Positions 45,217 through 52,999 of a DNA stretch of 54,541 nucleotides are shown one piece after another; within the stretch, counting starts at the first letter, position 1, and the number at the start of each line of letters is the position of its first letter. The notes under the pieces were generated by a model. The model was not told where the DNA came from and made no database searches. It was given only the letters and a program-made list of their open reading frames with translations. Where the stretch lies: assembly GCA_044358015.1 (NCBI GenBank), contig JBIKOO010000009.1, forward strand, positions 1 to 54,541. The letters run 5' to 3'. This DNA comes from Casp-actino8 sp044358015 (GTDB taxonomy: Bacteria; Actinomycetota; Acidimicrobiia; Acidimicrobiales; Ilumatobacteraceae). A program made the position numbers and the translations under genes.

Positions 45217-46316
45217 TGTCAGTTAACAATGTTTTCGTACTCGGAATGCATCGCAGTGGGACATCAGCCTTGGCAGGTGCGATTTCATATTTGGGAGTTA
45301 ATTTCGTTAGTCCCAATGATGAGTTACCTAGGACTATCTCCAATCCCAACGGGTATTTTGAGCGACCGTTGATCCTGAACTTCAGCGACTTGATGCTTTC
45401 AACCCAAGAATGGACTTGGAGTAATGTCAACCTTTTGCCTTTCAAAGTCGAGAAAACCTCTTCACATGTTTATGAGGCGCGACAAATCATTGATGAACTA
45501 TCCACGGCGGGTCTAGTTGGCCTGAAGGATCCACGTATTTGTTTGCTCATGCCATTTTGGCGTCGAGTACTTTTAGACCGCTTTGCCACAATCGTGATCA
45601 CGCGTGATCCAGCGGAAGTCGCCTGGTCGTTGCATGTACGTGATGGCTTTCCCGTCGCAACAGGTCTCGCACTCTGGATTGCTTACAGTGCTCATTTGGC
45701 GAATGGCATTCAAGGATTGTCATCGCATGTATTGCGTTATGAAGATCTCATAAATCATCCCACAGCCGAACTCACGACAATTGCTGAATTTCTACTCGAA
45801 AGTGGCGTGCCGATCTCAAATCACGAGTCCAATGTTGAAGTCGCTGCTAAATCAATTGATCCAACACTGTGTCGACCGACATTTCCAGATTGGCTTGAAA
45901 CTCATCCCTTAACAATAGAAGCTCGTTCAATACGAGAGCTTTTTCACCAAACGTCAGCAGGTGACATTTCTTTCAATCCGTCTGAACTATGTCGCGAAAT
46001 TCTGGATTTCCAAACGAACACACAAGCTCTTCTCGAATCAAACCATCACCTCAATCTTGCTCGTGCGGAAATCCATAAGCAAAGAGATTCTTTTCAATTA
46101 GAACTCACTCAAGCATCAAATGATTACGTCAAAGCCGTCGTCACACTTGAGGAAATGATTGAAAAACTCGACACTGAGAAAACTGATCTTGAACAAAAAA
46201 GCGCACGACTTAATCAAATTGAACAGTCCTTCTCTTGGAAATTGGGTCTGTTCCTCACGTGGCCGATACGCAAACTTCGACCATCGAATCGAGTCCCATC
46301 TCGAAGCCGACAATAA
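45216..46316 (+). CDS. Sulfotransferase family protein with C-terminal coiled-coil tail
   Basis: A 366-residue protein. The PAPS 5'-phosphate loop is FVLGMHRSGTSALAGAI (7-23), and the 3'-phosphate region is VITRDPAEVAWSL (about 127-139). The C-terminal 100 residues are a heptad-rich helix ending in QSFSWKLGLFLTWPIRKL. That end matches the motif ending the coiled-coil ORF at 10895-11248 (SRTWRIGRFFMKP). The domain adds sulfate to a carbohydrate or similar acceptor if PAPS is made. Bacterial relatives in polysaccharide loci often carry such tails. Start GTG at 45216 fits the promoter prediction. Confidence 0.82.
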   Translation: MSVNNVFVLGMHRSGTSALAGAISYLGVNFVSPNDELPRTISNPNGYFERPLILNFSDLMLSTQEWTWSNVNLLPFKVEKTSSHVYEARQIIDELSTAGLVGLKDPRICLLMPFWRRVLLDRFATIVITRDPAEVAWSLHVRDGFPVATGLALWIAYSAHLANGIQGLSSHVLRYEDLINHPTAELTTIAEFLLESGVPISNHESNVEVAAKSIDPTLCRPTFPDWLETHPLTIEARSIRELFHQTSAGDISFNPSELCREILDFQTNTQALLESNHHLNLARAEIHKQRDSFQLELTQASNDYVKAVVTLEEMIEKLDTEKTDLEQKSARLNQIEQSFSWKLGLFLTWPIRKLRPSNRVPSRSRQ

Positions 46317-46475
46317 TTCCTTCGAGGTCAATCGGCTGATCGCAAGTCTCAACTTGATCGCGATCATGTATCCCAAACCGTACAAAGGGGAAATGACCAC
46401 AATTGAACGTACATTCACCAAATGGGAGCACCCGATCAGATTGCGCAGATAGTGATCAACGAGATCAATGCATTC
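46317..46475. other. Gap with no gene; possible degraded coding remnant
   Basis: 159 bp after the sulfotransferase stop. The plus-strand frame around 46421-46480 reads MGAPDQIAQIVINEINAFL, which resembles the C-terminal helix of alpha/beta hydrolases, but a stop (TGA) lies a dozen codons upstream and nothing recognisable precedes it. No terminator hairpin stands out. Confidence 0.25.
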
Positions 46476-46922
46476 TTAAAGCGATTCGTCGGCCTCTGGC
46501 CCTACTGCACCAATCGCATCAAAGTACGCGAGGTGGGCTTCGGTGACATTCACTAAGTCGACATCATCCATGATCTGAATGCCCGCCTTGTCTGATTCAC
46601 CGAGCAAGTACGCAATCAACGAATCTTCAGTGACCACAATCGGCGTTGAGATATTTTGGCGTTGATCAACAGCCTTGGCAGGCAACAGACCCTTGCTGTG
46701 CAACCAGTTCATATGTAGTAGCAATAACTTTTCAAGCTCTTCCATGGTGAGCCGAGCCTGAGTCGCTTCAGGTAACGACATCGCCACATAATCGGCAGCC
46801 TGTTCGAGTTGGTACACAGCACGCGGGGCCATGGCATCAAGGCGTCGTGCTTCTCGGCCGATGGTCAACGCTGCTATCAAGAAAACACTCACTGCTGCCG
46901 CCACGATATACAACCAGATCAC
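46476..46922 (-). CDS. Membrane-anchored hypothetical protein (148 aa)
   Basis: A 148-residue protein. One N-terminal membrane helix (about 2-22: WLYIVAAAVSVFLIAALTI) is followed by a soluble, acidic domain with helical text (MEELEKLLLLHMNWLHSKG, about 61-79). The conserved-looking C-terminal part (NVTEAHLAYFDAIGAVGPEAD) suggests a true family restricted to this group, but no known domain is recognised. Start is GTG at 46922. It lies downstream of the terminator of the acyl-CoA dehydrogenase gene, on the same strand, so it probably has its own promoter. Confidence 0.6.
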   Translation of the reverse strand: MIWLYIVAAAVSVFLIAALTIGREARRLDAMAPRAVYQLEQAADYVAMSLPEATQARLTMEELEKLLLLHMNWLHSKGLLPAKAVDQRQNISTPIVVTEDSLIAYLLGESDKAGIQIMDDVDLVNVTEAHLAYFDAIGAVGPEADESL

Positions 46923-46986
46923 GATGTCAGGCTAACCCTTGCGGTGATCAGGTGAGGATTTTCAGTTGTTCTTCAATCGGGCACAG

Positions 46987-47039
46987 AAAAAATCTGGGTC
47001 GTTTTTCGGACGAATATTGTCCGAAAAACGACCCAGATT
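46987..47039 (-). terminator. Strong rho-independent terminator of the acyl-CoA dehydrogenase gene
   Basis: A perfect 21-bp stem (46991-47011 with 47019-47039) and a 7-base loop (GAATATT on the plus strand) follow the stop at 47061 on the minus strand. The descending strand then runs into six T residues (46992-46987), two of them inside the stem. Position, length and T-run make this a textbook intrinsic terminator. Confidence 0.92.
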
Positions 47040-47060
47040 GTCGATGGAGTTTTAGTTACT

Positions 47061-48176
47061 TCAGATACCGATGCGCTGTGCGAGCAACTCGCGGTGGTAC
47101 GTCGGGTCACCGAACAACAATTCAGATGACTTCGCACGCTTGAAGTAGAGGTGAGCTGGGTGTTCCCAGGTGAAACCAATACCACCATGGATCTGAATGT
47201 TCTCAGCGGTTGCGTGGAAGTAAGCCTCTGAGCAGTAAGCCTTGGCAAGTGAAGCGACCGAAGCGAGTTCGTCGTTCATTTCGCTGGCGCACCACATGCC
47301 GTAGTACGCAGCCGACTTGGCTGACTCAACTTCGAGCAACATGTCTGCACACTTATGCTTGATGGCCTGGAACGAACCGATCGGGCGACCGAACTGCACG
47401 CGCACCTTGGCGTATTCAACAGCCATGTCGAGCACCTTCTGGGCTCCACCAACCTGCTCGGCGGCGAGGCCAACAGCAGCAAGGTCGAGAACAGTTGACA
47501 AGACGCTCCAGCCAGCACCTTCGGTTCCGATGAGCTCGGCCGGGGTGTTGTTGAATTCGAGTTTTGCCTGCTTACGGGTCTGATCCATGGTGTTCAGAGC
47601 GGTGCGGGTGAGGCCAGCTGCGTTGCCGTCAACGGCGAACAAGCTGGTGCCCTTGCCGGTCTTGGCAGCCACGATGACGAGGTTGGCGGTGTGTCCGTCG
47701 AGGACGAACATCTTGGTGCCGCTGAGGGTGAAAGCTGATCCGCTTCCCGAAGCCTGCATGGTGATGCCGCTCTCGTCCCACTTGCCCGAGGGCTCGGTGT
47801 AGGCGAGGGTTGCGATGGTCTCGCCAGCGGCGATGCCGGGGAGGTACTTCTTCTTGGCGGCTTCGTCACCTGAGTGAATCAAGGTGTTGGCGGCCAAAAC
47901 GACAGTGGCGAAGTACGGGGCGCACAACAACGAACGGCCCATTTCTTCAAGCACAACGCCGAGTTCGACGTAGCCGTAGCCAGATCCGCCGTACGCCTCG
48001 GGAATGTGCAAGCCCTGAAGGCCCATCTGCTCGCCCATCTGTGACCACACAGCCTGGTCGAAACCAGCCTCGGTGTCCATCTGTTCGCGCACTGAGGCTT
48101 CGCTGCTCTTGGCATCGAGGAAAGCACGGACTGTTTTTCGGAGTTCTTCTTGTTCTTCTGAGAATGCAAAGTTCAT
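47061..48176 (-). CDS. Acyl-CoA dehydrogenase family protein
   Basis: A 371-residue flavoenzyme. The N-terminal helical domain (FSEEQEELRKTVRAFLDAKSS), the middle beta domain (AYTEPSGKWD, about 127-136) and the C-terminal domain (VQFGRPIGSFQAIKHKCADM, about 265-284; QIHGGIGFTWEHPAHLYFKRA, about 331-351) are all present. It oxidises an acyl-CoA at C2-C3 and passes electrons to ETF. The exact substrate (fatty acid, steroid side chain or branched) is not readable. Compared with its neighbours the gene uses many G/C third positions, like highly expressed genes. It stands alone with its own terminator. Confidence 0.92.
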   Translation of the reverse strand: MNFAFSEEQEELRKTVRAFLDAKSSEASVREQMDTEAGFDQAVWSQMGEQMGLQGLHIPEAYGGSGYGYVELGVVLEEMGRSLLCAPYFATVVLAANTLIHSGDEAAKKKYLPGIAAGETIATLAYTEPSGKWDESGITMQASGSGSAFTLSGTKMFVLDGHTANLVIVAAKTGKGTSLFAVDGNAAGLTRTALNTMDQTRKQAKLEFNNTPAELIGTEGAGWSVLSTVLDLAAVGLAAEQVGGAQKVLDMAVEYAKVRVQFGRPIGSFQAIKHKCADMLLEVESAKSAAYYGMWCASEMNDELASVASLAKAYCSEAYFHATAENIQIHGGIGFTWEHPAHLYFKRAKSSELLFGDPTYHRELLAQRIGI

Positions 48177-48205
48177 GTGTTTATTGTGTCGCGGTCATTG
48201 GGCGA

Positions 48206-48269
48206 TTGACAACTCGTTGTGTGTACCGCTGTGTACACAATTTGGTGGTTTGGTTGTTATGGTGGGGTC
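48206..48269 (+). promoter_or_regulatory. vapBC promoter with palindromic operator candidate
   Basis: A consensus -35 TTGACA (48206-48211) is followed, over the expected -10 region, by TGTGTACACA (48230-48239), a 10-bp self-complementary site that is half-repeated just upstream (GTGTAC at 48221-48226). Toxin-antitoxin pairs repress themselves through such palindromes. The exact -10 is not clear. GGTGGGG before the ATG serves as ribosome site. Confidence 0.45.
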
Positions 48270-48542
48270 ATGAGTCAAATGGGCATCCGCCAACTACGAG
48301 CCGACGCTGCGGCCACGGTTCGCCGTGCTGCTTCGGGCGAACACATTGTGATTTCAATTGGCGGTCGACCGATTGCCCAGTTGGGTCCGCTTGGTGCGCC
48401 AGAAGGTCAAGCGCGACTCAGCGATTTAGTGGCGCGCGGTTTGGTGATTGCTCCGCGACGCGGTGGTACGTATCAACCATCGCCAGCGGTGAGCGTGTGG
48501 AGTGGTGGACGCATCGACAAATTGCTCCGTGATATTCGATGA
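48270..48542 (+). CDS. vapB: VapB-type antitoxin (Phd/YefM fold)
   Basis: A 90-residue protein. The Phd/YefM DNA-binding part has IRQLRADAAATVRRAASGEHIVIS (about 6-29) and GGRPIAQLGPL, followed by a flexible C-terminal part that would wrap the toxin (GTYQPSPAVSVWSGGRI). ATG at 48270 is chosen; the longer frame from 48219 would include the operator. It lies 13 bases before the VapC toxin gene. The likely role is to neutralise the toxin and repress the operon. Confidence 0.88.
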   Translation: MSQMGIRQLRADAAATVRRAASGEHIVISIGGRPIAQLGPLGAPEGQARLSDLVARGLVIAPRRGGTYQPSPAVSVWSGGRIDKLLRDIR

Positions 48543-48555
48543 CTGTCGATATTTC

Positions 48556-48960
48556 ATGACACTGTTCCTTGATTCATCCGCGTTGTTGAGTGTTGCGATT
48601 GAAGGTCGCGGCCGACAAGTGGTGATCGATGCTTTAGAGAACGATGCGCAGTGGTGCGCGTCGGCGCTTGCATTATCCGAAGCATTGGCATTGGTACCAC
48701 GACTCACCGATGAACAGATTTTGCAAGATGATGTTGAAGATGCGGTGCGTTTGTTGTGGGATCGCATTCATATCGTGCCGGTTGATCAGTTGTGTCTTGA
48801 TCGCGCCGCAATCATTGCGCGCGAGCAACCCGTGCACATCAATGATGCGATTCATTTAGCTGCGGCCGATCGATTGCCGCGACCGTTGCAGTTCATCACC
48901 TTTGATCCGGCACAAATACCGGTTGCGCTATCGATGGGTTACGACGTCATTAGTTCGTGA
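48556..48960 (+). CDS. vapC: VapC-type PIN-domain ribonuclease toxin
   Basis: A 134-residue PIN protein. The acidic metal-binding residues are in place: Asp6 (FLDSSALLS), Glu42 (LSEALAL), Asp97 (NDAIHLAAA) and Asp117 (FITFD). These form the Mg/Mn site for single-strand RNA cleavage; VapC toxins usually cut tRNA or rRNA. The gene follows the antitoxin gene as expected. ATG at 48556 is chosen, and the upstream open frame adds no family residues. The bidirectional hairpin at 48961-49005 probably ends the transcript. Confidence 0.9.
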   Translation: MTLFLDSSALLSVAIEGRGRQVVIDALENDAQWCASALALSEALALVPRLTDEQILQDDVEDAVRLLWDRIHIVPVDQLCLDRAAIIAREQPVHINDAIHLAAADRLPRPLQFITFDPAQIPVALSMGYDVISS

Positions 48961-49005
48961 GTTGGGCAAAACGACCACCGAAAACGGGGTGTTTACGCGC
49001 CCAAC
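48961..49005. terminator. Hairpin between convergent vapC and LCP genes
   Basis: GTTGGGC (48961-48967) pairs with GCCCAAC (48999-49005). The internal bases give a second, shorter stem (CACC with GGTG). It lies exactly between the two stop codons and may act in both directions, although T-runs are poor. Confidence 0.45.
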
Positions 49006-49008
49006 AGG

Positions 49009-50436
49009 TTATGCGTAGGGGAAGTCGACGTTGTTGCGAATTGAAGCCTGTAAAGCATCAATCAAATTGGTGATATCCGTAAAATTCGGATTGCCGGGAT
49101 TTATGAGGGGTGGAATTAATCCGACTGATTCCTTGATTGACGCACCGCTTCGCAGACGATCAACCAGCGACGAGAACTCATCAGCCGACAATGATGTACG
49201 CACCGTCCAACGCATGATTTCAGCCAAGTTTGGGAAGCGCAACAAAATATCGCTCCCCTGAACTTGGCTTGCTAAAGCTGTCAACAATTGACGTTGACGA
49301 CCCATTCGTCCGTAATCGCTATCACCAGAACGCGAACGAGCAAAACCAAGCGCAGTCGTTCCATCCATAGTCACTTCACCAGGCCCAATAAACGGTGGGT
49401 ATTGCGTCTTCGCGCCAGGCACATTGCCAGGCATCGGTAGCTTCTCATCAAGGGTCAGGGTCACACCACCAAGTGCATCGATGATCTCAAGGAAACCTTG
49501 CATGTTGACCAACACATAGTCGTCAATCGTAATGTTCATTGAGTAACTGATTCCTGAAGCAAGAGCGATTGCTTCAGGTTGTAAATTCCCACGTACGTAT
49601 GTCGCGGCGATATCTTCATGCGTAAACACGTACGGGTAAATCGCATTTGCAAGATCGGGGAAGCCTTTTGGAAACTCGTTGGCCATGCCCGAACCAGGTG
49701 GAAACTGCATCTTGTACATATTGCGCGGAATCGAAATCATCGCGATCCGTCCTGACTCTTCGTGAATCGTCACCAAGATCATCGTGTCAGTACGTAACGC
49801 CCAACGGCCCGGACCTTCGTCGCCGCCGAGTAACAAAATGGTTTTGAAACCATCACCAGTTGCTGTTCCCTCAGGGTCGCTGTAGGCCAACGGGTCATCA
49901 CTGCCCGATGAGACAAATACATCACTGATGACACCTGACAGGTCGCGTGCTCGCGCCACCGACCACACGGCGGGAACGGCCAACAAAATGACACCGATTA
50001 TTGCGAGAGTTGAGGCCATCCGACGTGGCGAACCTTCGTCGCGTGAACGAATGACTTCACTGACTGAAACCAAACGAGTAAGCACAAACAGAACGGCAAT
50101 CGTTTGAGCGGCAAGAAGGAAATTCTTGTCAAGTGCTAGTGAAGTAATTTCATTTCGACGAACTAAGGCAACAACTACCGTTGCAACAGGAATGACAAAT
50201 CCGAGAAGAATTAATGCTGCTGAAAGTGCTTTGCGTCGGAACAGCGACGGCGCACCAGGTACAAGCAAAGCCCCGACAACGGCTCGGGTTGGACTGCGCT
50301 GAGATGACGCTGCATTACCGGTCGTTGATGTCACAGTTGAAGTTGAGGAATCCATGTCAGCCAATCGCTTCAACGCCTTGTGATCACTCGGCGTGGCGAG
50401 GTCTGTGAAATCAGGACGATCTGGGGGTAGAGCCAC
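49009..50436 (-). CDS. LytR-CpsA-Psr (LCP) family wall-polymer transferase
   Basis: A 475-residue protein. After a cytoplasmic tail of about 65 residues come three hydrophobic helices (about 68-90, 103-122, 140-160) and then the LCP domain (about 200-430). Its motifs are LRTDTMILVTIHEES (the catalytic Asp/Arg start), IAMISIPRNMYKM and the R-rich ARSRSGDSDYGRMGRQRQLL (about 370-389). LCP enzymes move polyprenyl-linked anionic polymers or arabinogalactan onto peptidoglycan. One in this position could link the product of the large polysaccharide locus to the wall, but it is separated from it by about 3 kb. Start ATG at 50436. Confidence 0.9.
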   Translation of the reverse strand: MALPPDRPDFTDLATPSDHKALKRLADMDSSTSTVTSTTGNAASSQRSPTRAVVGALLVPGAPSLFRRKALSAALILLGFVIPVATVVVALVRRNEITSLALDKNFLLAAQTIAVLFVLTRLVSVSEVIRSRDEGSPRRMASTLAIIGVILLAVPAVWSVARARDLSGVISDVFVSSGSDDPLAYSDPEGTATGDGFKTILLLGGDEGPGRWALRTDTMILVTIHEESGRIAMISIPRNMYKMQFPPGSGMANEFPKGFPDLANAIYPYVFTHEDIAATYVRGNLQPEAIALASGISYSMNITIDDYVLVNMQGFLEIIDALGGVTLTLDEKLPMPGNVPGAKTQYPPFIGPGEVTMDGTTALGFARSRSGDSDYGRMGRQRQLLTALASQVQGSDILLRFPNLAEIMRWTVRTSLSADEFSSLVDRLRSGASIKESVGLIPPLINPGNPNFTDITNLIDALQASIRNNVDFPYA

Positions 50437-50513
50437 GCCGAAACCTTACGACGCATCAACGAGGTGTTGATGTCACCTTCGCACTTCGCGCTGTGTCGTG
50501 AGATACTTGTCTC

Positions 50514-51143
50514 ATGAATTCGTCTTCGGAAAACACTTTGCATTGGTCTAATTCGTCGGTTGAAGTTCACAAAGTGGTTGTGGGCGACTACGACAACAAC
50601 GTTTTCGTGGTGCGTTGCCACCAAACCGGCGAAGCTCTACTGATTGATGCGGCCAACGAGCACGAACGTCTGCTGGAAATGTGCAAACGCTTAGGTGTGA
50701 CACGCGTACTTGAGACACACGGTCACTTTGATCATATTCAGGCGATTCCGGCCATGCGTGAAGCTGGTTACCACGTAGCCGTGACCGAACTCGATGCGCC
50801 GATGCTGGTTGAGAAGGGTTACGACGGATTCATCGAACACGACGAGATGATTGAAGTTGGCCAATTGCGCATTCAAGCAATCCACAACCCCGGACATACG
50901 CCTGGTTCTATTTCGTTTCGCGTCCTTGATACGCCGTTGCTATTTACTGGTGACACGTTGTTCCCTGGCGGACCTGGCAACACCAAGTTTCCTGGCGGCT
51001 CGTTTGAGACCATCATCAACTCAATTGACAATTTGTTGTTGATCTATCCCGAAGACACCATCGTGTTGCCGGGTCACGGACTTGACACCACCATCGGAAC
51101 CGAGCGCCCACATTTACAAGAATGGGTTGAGCGTGGTTGGTAG
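50514..51143 (+). CDS. Metallo-beta-lactamase-fold hydrolase (glyoxalase II-like)
   Basis: A 209-residue protein. The di-metal motif is ETHGHFDHIQAI (His69, His71, Asp73, His74), the later ligands HNPGHTPGS, TGDTLFPGG (Asp) and LPGHGLDT. The 209-residue length suits the short glyoxalase II-like or sulfur-dioxygenase-like group without a C-terminal domain. It probably cleaves a thioester or related bond in the cytoplasm. The next gene overlaps its end or starts within 20 bases, so they are likely co-transcribed. Confidence 0.85.
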   Translation: MNSSSENTLHWSNSSVEVHKVVVGDYDNNVFVVRCHQTGEALLIDAANEHERLLEMCKRLGVTRVLETHGHFDHIQAIPAMREAGYHVAVTELDAPMLVEKGYDGFIEHDEMIEVGQLRIQAIHNPGHTPGSISFRVLDTPLLFTGDTLFPGGPGNTKFPGGSFETIINSIDNLLLIYPEDTIVLPGHGLDTTIGTERPHLQEWVERGW

Positions 51144-51159
51144 TCCGCGACTTGGGGGC

Positions 51160-52107
51160 ATGGTTCCTCTGGCCGACGTCTTTGCGCCTGGTCGTGCGAC
51201 CGAGTGTGTTGACGAAGTTGGTCGACCTAACTCTTCAACGCGCGAGATGTTGCGCAGAATTCCTTCGGTGCGCAACGGCGTTTCAGTCGTTTCCGTTTTT
51301 GCGCAAACCGCGCTGTTGATTTTCTGCGCTGTTCATTTTGGAGCGATCGTGTGGATACCAGTGTTTGTGTTGATGGGTCGGGCGCACGCTCAATTTGCGT
51401 CGCTCATGCATGAAGCCGCTCACCGTTTGTTATTTCGCAATCGTTCACTCAACGATTTCGTGGGCCGTTGGTTGATTGGGTACGTAGGTTTTACAAACAC
51501 CGATGCATATCGACGTGTACATATGGCGCACCACCGCGAAGAGTTTGGTCCGAATGAACCAGACATTGCGTTGTACGCCAATTACCCCATCAATGGTGCC
51601 AGCTGGCGACGCAAACTTGTGCGGGATGCAGTAGGGCGCACTGGTTTGCGGTTGTTGCGCGATCAGTTACGTGGTGCGCGTAGTGAAGTCATTGTGGTGC
51701 GAAACACCTTGTTCAAGATTTTGGCTGTGCAAGGAGTGCTGATTGCCGGCGCGATTGTTTCTGGTTATTGGTGGGTGTATCCGTTGTTTTGGTTGTTGCC
51801 GTATCTCACGGTGTGGCGAGTGATTAACCGCTTGCGCTCAGTTGCTGAACACGGCGGGTTGATGGCATCGAGCGATCGTCGGGTGACGACTCATTCTGTT
51901 CAGCAGCATTGGACCGCTCGGTTTTTCTTGGTGCCGTTCAATATCGGATTCCATTTGGCCCACCACGTTGATGCCGGCGTCCCGTTCCGCAATCTGCCCA
52001 AGTACCACGAGATGCTCATCGACTCGTCGTATATCAACGACGCTGGCAATGGTCGGGGCTACCAATACCCCAACTACCGGGCCCTCTGGTCCGCTCTCCA
52101 CACCTAA
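51160..52107 (+). CDS. Fatty acid desaturase-like membrane protein
   Basis: A 315-residue membrane protein. The three histidine boxes of the integral-membrane desaturase/hydroxylase family are visible: HEAAH (about 84-88), HMAHH (about 121-125) and HLAHH (about 266-270), with EHGG before the last. Four to six hydrophobic segments flank them. It would use a di-iron centre and O2 to desaturate or hydroxylate a lipid chain. The start is uncertain: ATG at 51160 is used, while in-frame codons reaching 51082 overlap the preceding gene. The long hairpin after its stop probably terminates the transcript. Confidence 0.85.
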   Translation: MVPLADVFAPGRATECVDEVGRPNSSTREMLRRIPSVRNGVSVVSVFAQTALLIFCAVHFGAIVWIPVFVLMGRAHAQFASLMHEAAHRLLFRNRSLNDFVGRWLIGYVGFTNTDAYRRVHMAHHREEFGPNEPDIALYANYPINGASWRRKLVRDAVGRTGLRLLRDQLRGARSEVIVVRNTLFKILAVQGVLIAGAIVSGYWWVYPLFWLLPYLTVWRVINRLRSVAEHGGLMASSDRRVTTHSVQQHWTARFFLVPFNIGFHLAHHVDAGVPFRNLPKYHEMLIDSSYINDAGNGRGYQYPNYRALWSALHT

Positions 52108-52112
52108 ATCCC

Positions 52113-52173
52113 CTTGTGCTTCTGGTGCAGAATTGTTGCGTATTCCGTGACAATTCTGCACCAGAATCACAAG
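52113..52173. terminator. Long hairpin between desaturase-like gene and sufC
   Basis: A 24-bp stem with one mismatch: CTTGTG plus a 17-base perfect arm (52120-52136) with its partner (52150-52166) and CACAAG. The loop is 13 bases. It begins five bases after the stop codon. There is no T-run of terminator length, only ATAATTA after it, so it may stop transcription weakly or protect the mRNA end. Confidence 0.7.
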
Positions 52174-52228
52174 ATAATTAGCACTACGGAGATAGGAGAA
52201 ATAGGGGGTGGGCTCTAGACTCGCCCAT

Positions 52229-52999
52229 ATGAGTAGTCCCCTTTTCCAGGTTGTCGACCTGCATGCCCGGCCCGCCACCGACGATCTTGACACCGTGGTC
52301 CCCGCCGACATCTTGAAGGGACTCAACATCACGGTCAACGCCGGCGAAGTTCACGCCATCATGGGTCCCAACGGTTGCGGTAAGAGCACTTTGGCTAGTT
52401 GCCTCCTCTCCTCGCCTGAATACGAAGTCACGAGCGGACAGATTTTCTTGCACGGCGACGACATCACCGACTGGCCCACCGACGTGCGCGCCAAGGCCGG
52501 CCTCTTTCTCGGTTTTCAATACCCACAAGAAATTGCCGGCGTCTCGGTCATTCAGTTCTTGCGCCAGGCCCTGAGTGCCCGCAAAGGCATCGACCTTTCA
52601 GTTCTCGAACTTCGCCTCGCCACCATGGACTGGATGAAGCGTCTTGGCATGGACTCATCGTTCGTTGATCGCTATCTCAACGAAGGATTCTCGGGCGGCG
52701 AAAAGAAGCGCAACGAGATCATGCAGATGGCGATTCTCGAACCCGATCTTGCCGTGCTTGACGAAACCGACTCGGGTCTTGACATTGACGCCTTGCGCAT
52801 TGTTGCCAAGGGAATTCGCGAAGTGCGCGTCGACCGACCCACAATGGGTGTCGTGTTGATTACTCACTACCAGCGCTTGCTCGACGAACTTGCGCCCGAT
52901 CACGTACACGTCATGGTTGACGGTCGCATTGTTGCAAGCGGTGGCATGGAGATTGCCGAAAAGCTTGAAGTCTCCGGATACGAATCGTTCCGTCCGTGA
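52229..52999 (+). CDS. sufC: SufC, ABC ATPase of the SUF iron-sulfur cluster assembly system
   Basis: A 256-residue ATPase. Walker A MGPNGCGKST, the SufC-type Q-loop GFQYPQEIAGVS, the signature FSGGEKKRNE, Walker B LAVLDETDSGLD and the switch histidine in LITHYQRLL are all present and typical of SufC rather than a transporter. It works with SufB and SufD to build Fe-S clusters in the cytoplasm. Neither sufB nor sufD is next to it, which is unusual. The start could be ATG at 52229 or GTG at 52208; the latter has AGGAG nine bases upstream. The next gene (sufS) overlaps it by four bases. Confidence 0.93.
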   Translation: MSSPLFQVVDLHARPATDDLDTVVPADILKGLNITVNAGEVHAIMGPNGCGKSTLASCLLSSPEYEVTSGQIFLHGDDITDWPTDVRAKAGLFLGFQYPQEIAGVSVIQFLRQALSARKGIDLSVLELRLATMDWMKRLGMDSSFVDRYLNEGFSGGEKKRNEIMQMAILEPDLAVLDETDSGLDIDALRIVAKGIREVRVDRPTMGVVLITHYQRLLDELAPDHVHVMVDGRIVASGGMEIAEKLEVSGYESFRP

